From: Actinomycetes bacterium
GTDB taxonomy: Bacteria > Actinomycetota > Actinomycetes > Actinomycetales > Cellulomonadaceae
NCBI GenBank assembly: GCA_023424135.1
Contig: JAFAEH010000221.1
Span: 1 to 7,015, forward strand
DNA length: 7,015 nt
Direction of reading: 5' to 3'
Shown in pieces: positions 1 to 4,875 of the stretch. The notes under the pieces are model-generated. The model made no database searches. It saw nothing but the letters and a program-made list of their open reading frames with translations, and was not told where the DNA came from. A program made the translations under genes and the position numbers. Each line of letters opens with the position of its first letter. The first letter of the stretch is position 1.

Positions 1-404
1 CGGCGCGCGCGCACGACGAGCCACGCGTGCGTCTCGCCACCACCGTCGAGCGCGACGACGACGACGTCCTCACCGAGGACGCTGCCCGCCTGCGTGATCC
101 GCGCGGGCTCGAGCACCCCGCCCCCGACGGCGTCGGCGGCGGCCTGCAGCGCGGGGCGCAGCGCGTCGGCGGGGTCCAGCGACGCACCACCGGTGCCCTC
201 TGCGAGCGTCAGCGCGACGCGCGGCCCGAGGACCAGCGCGACCTCGCTCGCACCCTCGCCGACAACTCCGGCGACGACGGCGGTCGCGGTCGGCGAGGGG
301 GGCGCCGACGTCGTCGAGACGCTCAGCGGCACGGGCGCCGGGACGAGCGCGGCGGCCGCGGTCGCCGCGGCGGTGACGTCGACGGCGGTGGACGTGGTGC
401 TCAT
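1..404 (-). CDS. fliN: Flagellar motor switch protein FliN, N-terminal part (cut by the left edge)
   Basis: Translating the minus strand from the ATG at 404-402 gives an open frame of 134 codons that runs off the left edge with no stop. It begins MSTTSTAVDVTAAATAAAAL, an Ala/Thr/Pro-rich stretch of about 45 residues. A compact region of alternating beta and helix character follows (VVAGVVGEGASEVALVLG, then a helix around LRPALQAAADAVGGG). FliN sits with FliM in the C-ring, and its SpoA domain, at the C-terminus, would lie beyond this window. The call therefore rests on position straight after fliM and on the known actinobacterial FliN form with an extra N-terminal domain, not on a seen SpoA motif. 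The start overlaps the fliM stop as ATGA, with an AGGAG (413-417) eight bases upstream, so translation is probably coupled. The N-terminal part shows no CheC-type catalytic motif. A FliY-like protein is the main alternative. Confidence 0.82.
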   Translation of the reverse strand, partial: MSTTSTAVDVTAAATAAAALVPAPVPLSVSTTSAPPSPTATAVVAGVVGEGASEVALVLGPRVALTLAEGTGGASLDPADALRPALQAAADAVGGGVLEPARITQAGSVLGEDVVVVALDGGGETHAWLVVRAR

Positions 405-1339
405 GCGTGGTTCTCCTCGACGCTCACGACCTGGCAGGCGAGCCGCGAGCCGTGCGTGCCGGCGGCGCCGTGCGCGAGCACGACCCCGTCGACGACGACC
501 TCGAGCGGGCGGCTCGCCGGGTGGGACAGCGGAAGGACGTCGCCGACCTGCAGGTCGACGATGTCGCGGGGGTGGACGGTGCTGGGGGTGCAGCGCACGG
601 CGACGTCGACGGGGACCTCGAGCGTGGCGCGCTCGAGGTCGGCGCGGGCGTGGTCGGCCGCCGTGCGCGCCTGCTCGTCGCCGTCGGGGCGCTGCTCGTC
701 CCGCAGCGCGGTGAGCACCGGCTCGGCGGGGAGCATGAGCGTCACGGCGTCGGTGCGGTCCTCACCGATGCGCATCGCGAACCGGGCGCACAGCACGGCG
801 TCGGACGCGCCGACGGCCTGGACGAACTGGGGGTTGTACTGGATCGAGCGGATCGACAGCTCGAGCGGCATGATCGCCGCGAACGTGTACGCCAGGTCCG
901 CGAACGCCGGTGCGAGCAGGTCCCGCACGACCGTCGTCTCGATGTCGGTGAGCTCACGGCCCTCGCGGTCGTCGCCGATGCCCGTGCCGCCGAACAGGTA
1001 GTCGACCCACACGAGGGTCGTCGCCACCGGGAGCTGCAGCAGCGCGGTCCCCCGCGGGTGCTCCACCGTGCAGACGAGGACCGCGCTGGGCGACGGCAGG
1101 CTCGCGACGTGCTCGTCGTAGGTCAGCAGGGTGACCTCGTCGAACGTGACCTGCACCAGGGCGCGCAGCCGGGCCGTCATCTGGGTGCCCCACAGCCGCG
1201 CGAAGCGCTGCAGGGCCATCGTCAGGTGCCGCGCGTGGTCGCGCGGGAGCGTCAGGGGCCGCCGGAAGTCGTACGGGACCGGCGTGGCCGGACGCGTGCG
1301 ACGGCGCGCGGTCGCGGCGGGCGTGGTCTGGGGCGTCAC
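401..1339 (-). CDS. fliM: Flagellar motor switch protein FliM
   Basis: The 312-residue protein is the C-ring subunit that links FliG to FliN and normally receives CheY-P. Visible marks are the PYDFRRP entry motif (residues 22-28), a middle CheC-like domain at about 35-230 with the FGGTG loop (116-120) and the helix LTDIETTVVRDLL (130-142), and a C-terminal SpoA domain at about 238-310 (VDLQVGDVLPL). I chose the GTG at 1339-1337. The frame stays open a further 63 codons upstream to a GTG at 1528, but 17 of those 63 codons end in A or T, against about 2 of the first 62 codons after 1339, so the extension looks non-coding. Only a weak GGGG precedes the chosen start, and a FliA-type promoter ends a few bases before it. 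The canonical CheY-binding peptide (LSQxEIDALL) is absent from the N-terminus. The stop overlaps the fliN start (ATGA). Confidence 0.93.
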   Translation of the reverse strand: MTPQTTPAATARRRTRPATPVPYDFRRPLTLPRDHARHLTMALQRFARLWGTQMTARLRALVQVTFDEVTLLTYDEHVASLPSPSAVLVCTVEHPRGTALLQLPVATTLVWVDYLFGGTGIGDDREGRELTDIETTVVRDLLAPAFADLAYTFAAIMPLELSIRSIQYNPQFVQAVGASDAVLCARFAMRIGEDRTDAVTLMLPAEPVLTALRDEQRPDGDEQARTAADHARADLERATLEVPVDVAVRCTPSTVHPRDIVDLQVGDVLPLSHPASRPLEVVVDGVVLAHGAAGTHGSRLACQVVSVEENHA

Positions 1340-1346
1340 GACAGCC

Positions 1347-1374
1347 CCATCGGCGGCCGTCGACCGGTCGTGAG
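1347..1374 (-). promoter_or_regulatory. Putative FliA/WhiG-class sigma promoter for fliM-fliN
   Basis: On the minus strand, CTCA (1374-1371) is followed by exactly 16 bases and then GCCGAT (1354-1349). This fits the FliA/WhiG sigma family consensus (TAAA about 15-16 bases from GCCGATAA) and, as I recall, the CTCA-N15-17-GCCGAA form described for Actinoplanes flagellar genes. The -10 element ends about seven bases before the fliM GTG, so transcription would begin at or next to the start codon. The same arrangement and spacing occurs upstream of flbD, which raises confidence. No start-site mapping is available. Confidence 0.62.
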
Positions 1375-1442
1375 GAGAACGCACGGGTGAGGGCGCAGGA
1401 CGTACCGGCGGGTGTGCGGACCGTGCGGGTGGTTCTCTCCCG

Positions 1443-1519
1443 CCGCCCGTCCTGGGCGGTGCGCCGCGCAGCACGGTCGTGCGCGGCGGGGAGCATCGGC
1501 GGCGCCGTCCGTGGCGCCG
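1443..1519 (-). other. Cluster of three stem-loops in the fliL-fliM gap
   Basis: Going downstream from the fliL stop, the RNA can form three hairpins. The first is CGGCGCC with a six-base loop (1500-1519, seven pairs). The second is centred on GCGCAC-GACC-GUGC with bulges (1464-1489, about ten pairs). The third is CCGCCC with a five-base loop (1443-1459, six pairs). None has a U-tract. They may slow or end transcripts coming from fliL, or be RNase processing sites. Hairpins are easy to find at this GC content, so function is inferred. The rest of the 190-base gap holds the fliM promoter and nothing else I can support. Confidence 0.4.
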
Positions 1520-1526
1520 GTGGGTC

Positions 1527-1543
1527 ACGTCATTGCGTGACGT
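1527..1543 (-). repeat. Inverted repeat spanning the fliL stop codon
   Basis: ACGTCA (1527-1532) and TGACGT (1538-1543) form a six-base inverted repeat around five bases, covering the last codons of fliL and its TGA. An alternative pairing, GTCACG (1524-1529) with CGTGAC (1536-1541), competes with it. No U-tract follows. It could add to the hairpin group downstream of fliL or be chance. Confidence 0.3.
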
Positions 1544-2048
1544 AGTTCGTCAGGTAGACGTCCATCACCTCGCCCTCGTACGCCTCGGCGAGCCGGGTCG
1601 CCAGCTCGGCCTTGAGCTCCTCGCGGGTCGTCGCGTCGGAGACCTCCTCGACGGTGCGGCCCGAGTAGAGCGCGATCGCGATGTCCAGCGCGCGCGACGT
1701 GTCGGGCTCCTCCGTCACGTCCGCGACGAGCTGCAGCCCCAGGCCGAGGCGCAGGTAGTGCCCGTCGGCGAGGTTGACGCTCACGGCGTCGACCTGCAGG
1801 ACCTCACCGGCCTCGGGGGTCGGCTCCGCGACCGGGGCGGCGTCCCCGCCCCCACGGCCCAGCAGGAACCAGGCCGCCGCACCGGCGGCCGCCAGCACGA
1901 CGACGAGCACCACGACGACCACGAGCCGACCCCGGCGCGGCTTCTCCGGCGCCGCGGCGGGTGCGGGCGGCTCGGGTGCCGGCGGCGTCGCCGCGGCGGG
2001 TCGGGCGCCGATCTTCTGCCGGGACACCACACGCTGCTCGACGGGCAT
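1530..2048 (-). CDS. fliL: Flagellar basal body-associated protein FliL
   Basis: The 172-residue protein has a cytoplasmic N-terminus rich in Ala and Pro (residues 16-36), one strong membrane segment at about 42-64 (a Val/Leu/Ala run flanked by RRGR and followed by Gly/Arg), and an outer FliL domain (about 80-172). Residues LQVDAVSVNLADGHYLRLGLGLQL match the family pattern in which a strand ending in VNLADGHYLRLG is typical. The helix LKAELATRLAEAYEGEVMDVYLTNYVTQ also matches the usual end, where a short tail forms the last strand. FliL surrounds and supports the MotA/MotB stator. The ATG at 2048 has a strong GGAGG (2055-2059) six bases upstream. The gene lies 81 bases after motB and 190 bases before fliM. 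Length and order (motA-motB-fliL-fliM-fliN) are usual for actinobacterial clusters. Confidence 0.94.
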   Translation of the reverse strand: MPVEQRVVSRQKIGARPAAATPPAPEPPAPAAAPEKPRRGRLVVVVVLVVVLAAAGAAAWFLLGRGGGDAAPVAEPTPEAGEVLQVDAVSVNLADGHYLRLGLGLQLVADVTEEPDTSRALDIAIALYSGRTVEEVSDATTREELKAELATRLAEAYEGEVMDVYLTNYVTQ

Positions 2049-2063
2049 CTCACACCTCCGTCT

Positions 2064-2120
2064 CGGGTCGGGTCACGGGTCGGGTCGTGGATCGGGACGC
2101 CGGTCGGGCCCCGGGTCGGC
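2064..2120 (+). repeat. G-rich direct repeats / possible G-quadruplex in the motB-fliL gap
   Basis: The 11-mer CGGGTCGGGTC occurs at 2064-2074 and again at 2076-2086, one base apart. Together they give four GGG runs with loops of 2, 4 and 2 bases, a textbook quadruplex pattern on the plus (template) strand. Three further GGG runs follow up to about 2120. The RNA copy would be C-rich. It fills most of the 81-base gap ahead of the fliL ribosome binding site. Nothing else is seen in that gap. Confidence 0.55.
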
Positions 2121-2129
2121 CGGCGGCGC

Positions 2130-3023
2130 TCACTCGTGCACCACCGTGGGGATCAGCTCACGCACGCGCTCGGGCGCGTCGGACAGGACGACGAGGTCGA
2201 CCCGCCGGTTCACCGCGAGCGACGCGTCGTCCATCCCCTCGGCGACGGGACGCGCATCGCCGTAGCCGACGGCCGACACCCGGGTCCCCGGCATGCCGTC
2301 CGCCTCCACGAGGTGGCGCAGCACCTGCGTCGCACGGTCCGCCGACAGCTCCCAGTTCGTCGGGTACCGGCCCGAGACGGGGAGCACGTTCGCGTGCCCC
2401 TCGACGGCGATCTGCTCGCTGAGGGCCACCAGCGTGGGCGCGGCGACGTCGAGCACGCGCTGCGCCGTGTCGGTGAGCTGTGCGCTCGCCGGGGCGAAGA
2501 ACACGTCGTCGGCGACGAGCCCGAGGACCAGGCCGCGCTCGTCGATCCGGAACCGGACCACCGGGTCGAGGCCCTGCGCGGCCAGGCCCGCGCGGATCGC
2601 CTCGCGCACCTCCTCGAGGTGCGCGGCCTCGGCCTGCGCGGCCGCGAGCAGCTCGGGGTCGACCGACGGTGTCGCCGTCGCGGACGTCGGGTCGGCCGCC
2701 TGCGACCCGAGGCCGCGGTCGGCGTTGACCATGCCGGCGGTCCCCTGGGACTCGACCTGCTCCTGCTGGGAGGTCGTGCCGTCGAGCACGCCGTCGCTCC
2801 CGTCGAGCACGGAGCTGTCGACCTGGACGGCGCCGTCACCGAACCCGGCCGCGAGGGACTCCCGCAGCTGGATGTACTTCTCCTGGTCGACCTGGCTGAT
2901 CGCGAACAGCACGATGAACAGCGCCATGAGCACCGTGATCATGTCGGAGTAGCTCACGAGCCAGCGCTCGTGGTTCGTGTGCTCCTCGTGCTCGGTGTGC
3001 CGGCGCCGGCGCGGGGGGGTCAC
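2130..3023 (-). CDS. motB: Flagellar stator protein MotB
   Basis: The 297-residue protein is the stator subunit that anchors MotA to peptidoglycan. After a basic, His-rich N-terminus, the single membrane segment (residues 21-43) opens with WLVSYSDMITVLMALF. Asp27 matches the essential ion-carrying Asp32 of E. coli MotB. A Ser/Gln/Asp-rich linker (about 65-125) and a helix (125-150) lead to an OmpA-like peptidoglycan-binding domain (about 155-285). That domain shows EGHANVLP, NWELSADRA (224-232, with Arg230) and NRRVDLVV (272-279). The usual EGHTD is EGHAN here. The start is the GTG at 3023, overlapping the motA stop as GTGA, with GGAGG (3028-3032) four bases upstream. The frame is open further upstream inside motA, but that part is a shadow. 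A run of seven C bases follows the start codon. Confidence 0.95.
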   Translation of the reverse strand: MTPPRRRRHTEHEEHTNHERWLVSYSDMITVLMALFIVLFAISQVDQEKYIQLRESLAAGFGDGAVQVDSSVLDGSDGVLDGTTSQQEQVESQGTAGMVNADRGLGSQAADPTSATATPSVDPELLAAAQAEAAHLEEVREAIRAGLAAQGLDPVVRFRIDERGLVLGLVADDVFFAPASAQLTDTAQRVLDVAAPTLVALSEQIAVEGHANVLPVSGRYPTNWELSADRATQVLRHLVEADGMPGTRVSAVGYGDARPVAEGMDDASLAVNRRVDLVVLSDAPERVRELIPTVVHE

Positions 3024-3799
3024 GCGGCCTCCGCGTCGTTCGCCCTGGGCTTGCCGGTGTCCGGCACGAGGCTGCGCAGCCGCTCGCCGACGAGCCGCGG
3101 GTTCGCCCCGGCCTGGACCGCGAGCAGGCCCTCCAGCGTGATCTCCATCTGCTGGCACTCGAGGTCGGAGATGCGCCGGATCCGCGTGCCCAGCGGCAGC
3201 CAGACGACGTTCGCCGACAGGATGCCCCACAGGGTCGCGACGAACGCGGCGGCGATGGAGTGGCCGAGGGTCGCGGGCTCCGACAGGTTCTCCAGGACGT
3301 GCACGAGCGAGATGACCGTGCCGATGATGCCGATGGTCGGTGCGTACCCGCCCATGTCGATGAAGTACTTGGACGCCACACGGTCCGTCGCCCGCTTGGT
3401 CGCGATGCGGTCCTCGAGGATCATCCGCAGGTCCTCGGGGTCGGTGCCGTCGATCGCGGCCTGCAGCCCCTCGCGCAGGAACGGGTCCTCGACGTCCCGC
3501 GCGTCGTCCTCGAGCGCGAGCAGCCCCTCGCGACGCGCACGCTCCGCGAGCTTCACGACGGTGTCGACGTTCGCCCCGGGGGCGGGCGCCTTGGCCCGCA
3601 GCGCCCGCGGCACCGCCGTGAACGCGGCCACCGCGTCCTTGAGCGTGTGCCCGGCCAGTCCCACGCCGAGCGTGCCACCCCACACCAGCAGCAGCGGTGC
3701 GGGCAGCATGATGGACATGGGGTCGGCGCCCTCGATCGTCAGCGCGGCGAAGATCGCCCCGAACGCGAAGACGATGCCGATGATCCCGGCGGGGTCCAT
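3020..3799 (-). CDS. motA: Flagellar stator protein MotA
   Basis: The 259-residue protein forms, with MotB, the ion channel that turns flux into torque. It has the family layout: membrane segments at about 3-22 and 31-49, a large cytoplasmic loop (about 50-148), then segments at about 151-170 and 183-204 and a cytoplasmic tail. Arg89 and Glu97 in the loop (RREGLLALE) match the charged residues that touch FliG. Pro154 (GGYAPTIGIIG) and Pro202 match the two key prolines of E. coli MotA. I chose the ATG at 3799, which overlaps the flbD stop as TGATG and has AGGAG (3806-3810) six bases upstream. A GTG one codon earlier (3802) is possible but is only three bases from that site. The ion (proton or sodium) cannot be told from the sequence with confidence. 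Confidence 0.95.
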   Translation of the reverse strand: MDPAGIIGIVFAFGAIFAALTIEGADPMSIMLPAPLLLVWGGTLGVGLAGHTLKDAVAAFTAVPRALRAKAPAPGANVDTVVKLAERARREGLLALEDDARDVEDPFLREGLQAAIDGTDPEDLRMILEDRIATKRATDRVASKYFIDMGGYAPTIGIIGTVISLVHVLENLSEPATLGHSIAAAFVATLWGILSANVVWLPLGTRIRRISDLECQQMEITLEGLLAVQAGANPRLVGERLRSLVPDTGKPRANDAEAA

Positions 3800-4089
3800 C
3801 ACACGCTCCTGGGTCGCAGCGGCACGGGGGCCGGCGGGTCGTCGTCGGTGTCCGCGTCGGCGTCGGGGACCAGGTGCACCGGCCCTCGTCGCTCGATCTC
3901 ACGGGCGCGGGCTAGCAGCTCGGCCCGCTGCTCGTGGACCAGGCCGATGACCTCGTCGATCGACTCCCGGACGATGAGCTTCGTCCCGTCGACGAGCGTG
4001 AGGATCGTGTCGGGCGCGCAGTCCACCCGCTGGATGAGGTCGGGGTTGACCCCGAACCTCCCCCCGTTGAGTCGCGTCACGACGATCAC
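3799..4089 (-). CDS. flbD: FlbD family flagellar protein
   Basis: The 96-residue product has the full FlbD pattern: MIVVTRLNG at the start, NPDLIQRVDCAPDTILTL (15-32), then VDGTKLIVRES and DEVIGLV (33-51). FlbD is a small conserved protein found next to motA in Gram-positive and spirochaete flagellar clusters. Its exact task is not settled. The unrelated Caulobacter regulator of the same name should not be confused with it. Most family members run about 60-80 residues. Here a charged helix (52-69) and an acidic, Pro-rich tail (75-96) are added. The start is the GTG at 4089, with GGGA seven bases upstream. It is the first gene after the FliA-type promoter at 4180-4207, and its stop overlaps motA. 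Confidence 0.9.
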   Translation of the reverse strand: MIVVTRLNGGRFGVNPDLIQRVDCAPDTILTLVDGTKLIVRESIDEVIGLVHEQRAELLARAREIERRGPVHLVPDADADTDDDPPAPVPLRPRSV

Positions 4090-4179
4090 GGCAACATCCC
4101 GTCCCTGGTTCCTGCCCTGTGGCGGCCCGTCGGTGTCGCCACCGGGTCCGCATGCCCCCGTCCGTGGGGTGCTCCCCGC

Positions 4180-4207
4180 CTATCGGCACCCGGACCAGCC
4201 ACCTGAG
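4180..4207 (-). promoter_or_regulatory. Putative FliA/WhiG-class sigma promoter for flbD-motA-motB
   Basis: On the minus strand, CTCA (4207-4204) is followed by 16 bases and GCCGATAG (4187-4180), which matches seven of eight bases of the FliA/WhiG -10 consensus GCCGATAA. It lies in the only sizeable gap upstream of flbD, in the right direction, and predicts a leader of roughly 85 bases. The -35 is CTCA rather than TAAA, a form I recall from actinobacterial FliA promoters. The leader has only small stems (GGGG-AGCA-CCCC at 4166-4177; GTGGC/GCCAC arms at 4119-4123 and 4138-4142). I see no clear terminator for the upstream genes in the rest of the 160-base gap. Confidence 0.72.
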
Positions 4208-4249
4208 GCACCGCGGCGGGCGGCGACGGTCCGTCCGGGCCGGGCCGGC

Positions 4250-4873
4250 TCAGGTCTGGTACGCCCAGTGCCACGGCTCGCGGGGGGTGTCCTCCGCGAA
4301 CCCGTACCGCTCGCCGTTCGCGCGCATCCACGCGAGCGCCTGGTCGTCGAGCCGCAGGTCGGCCGCCAGTCCCCAGCCGTGGTCGGACGTGCCCGGGCTC
4401 GCCGCGAGGCCGCCCTGCGAGTACAGGCCCTTGCGACGCACGAGGTCGACCTGCGTCTCGTACGTGCGGTACGAGTCGGTGATGCCGATCGTGACGCCGT
4501 CCGCCTTCGCGTCGGCGATCAGCCGCGTGAGCGACTGCGCCGCGGGCTGCCACAGCCGGTGCCCCGTGTCGCCGACCGCGGTCAGCGCCGAGTCCGGCAC
4601 CTTGCCGTTCTCGTGGGACGCCAGGCCGTTCGGCAGCATGTCGCCGTTGATCCGGCGCACCGACGACGGCGACGTGTCGACGGTCGTCGTCCCGGTCACC
4701 GACGCCGAGGAGGCGCCGGTGACCGAGTACGAGGCGATGGCGCCCGCGAGCGCGTCGGCGAACGACGTGCCCGTCGTCGACGTGCCGGTCGTCGTGGTCG
4801 TCGTCGTGACCGTCGGCTCGACGAGCTGACGGATCTGCGCCATGCGTGTGGCGATCGCCGCGATGCCCTCCAC
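4250..4873 (-). CDS. M15 (VanY-type) D,D-carboxypeptidase in the flagellar operon
   Basis: The 207-residue protein carries the zinc peptidase signature of family M15B: SDHGWGLAADL (163-173), giving His165 and Asp172, and EPWHWAY (199-205), giving the catalytic Glu199 and zinc ligand His202. DSYRTYETQ (133-141) is the usual substrate-site strand and helix. Such enzymes cut the D-Ala-D-Ala end or related bonds of wall peptides. Residues 1-20 (EGIAAIATRMAQIRQLVEP) form a short amphipathic helix. A Thr/Ser/Gly linker (21-37) and a small-residue segment (FADALAGAIASYS, 38-50) follow. There is no signal peptide or lipobox, which is odd for a wall enzyme. The GTG at 4873 is two bases after the flgE stop with no good ribosome site, suggesting translational coupling. 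An ATG at 4843 is the alternative start. The likely role is local wall remodelling for rod or hook growth, which is inferred from position. Confidence 0.88.
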   Translation of the reverse strand: MEGIAAIATRMAQIRQLVEPTVTTTTTTTGTSTTGTSFADALAGAIASYSVTGASSASVTGTTTVDTSPSSVRRINGDMLPNGLASHENGKVPDSALTAVGDTGHRLWQPAAQSLTRLIADAKADGVTIGITDSYRTYETQVDLVRRKGLYSQGGLAASPGTSDHGWGLAADLRLDDQALAWMRANGERYGFAEDTPREPWHWAYQT

Positions 4874-4875
4874 GG

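Noticed and set aside
1336..1350. Four-codon upstream frame (ATG GGG CTG TCG TGA) whose stop overlaps the fliM GTG
   Set aside because: It has no ribosome binding site, and its ATG falls within the candidate -10 element, so it would lie upstream of the predicted transcript.
1495..1500. Another GCCGAT in the fliL-fliM gap as a third FliA promoter
   Set aside because: No CTCA or TAAA lies 15-17 bases upstream. The match is part of a hairpin region.
3800..3802. GTG as the motA start, one codon upstream of the ATG
   Set aside because: AGGAG is only three bases from this GTG but six from the ATG, which also makes the usual TGATG overlap with flbD.
3024..3902. A 293-codon upstream extension of the motB frame across motA
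   Set aside because: It is fully inside motA in another frame, is Arg/Gly/His-rich, and the known MotB N-terminus begins near the GTG at 3023.
1479..3950. An 823-codon open frame on the plus strand
   Set aside because: It is antisense to fliL, motB and motA, Arg/His/Val-rich with no domain, and arises because GC-rich codon use removes stops on the opposite strand. The same holds for the long plus-strand frames at 27-1001, 407-1390, 3260-5242 and 4846-6195.
4113..4121. CACAGGGCA on the minus strand in the flbD leader, like the start of a c-di-GMP-I riboswitch
   Set aside because: Only this short piece matches. There are about 25 bases before the flbD GTG, too few for the rest of the aptamer, and the expected partner helices are absent.
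4841..4843. ATG as the start of the M15 peptidase
   Set aside because: It would remove half of the N-terminal helix and has no ribosome site at normal distance (GGAGGG is about 21 bases away). The GTG at 4873 is next to the flgE stop. It remains a weaker option.
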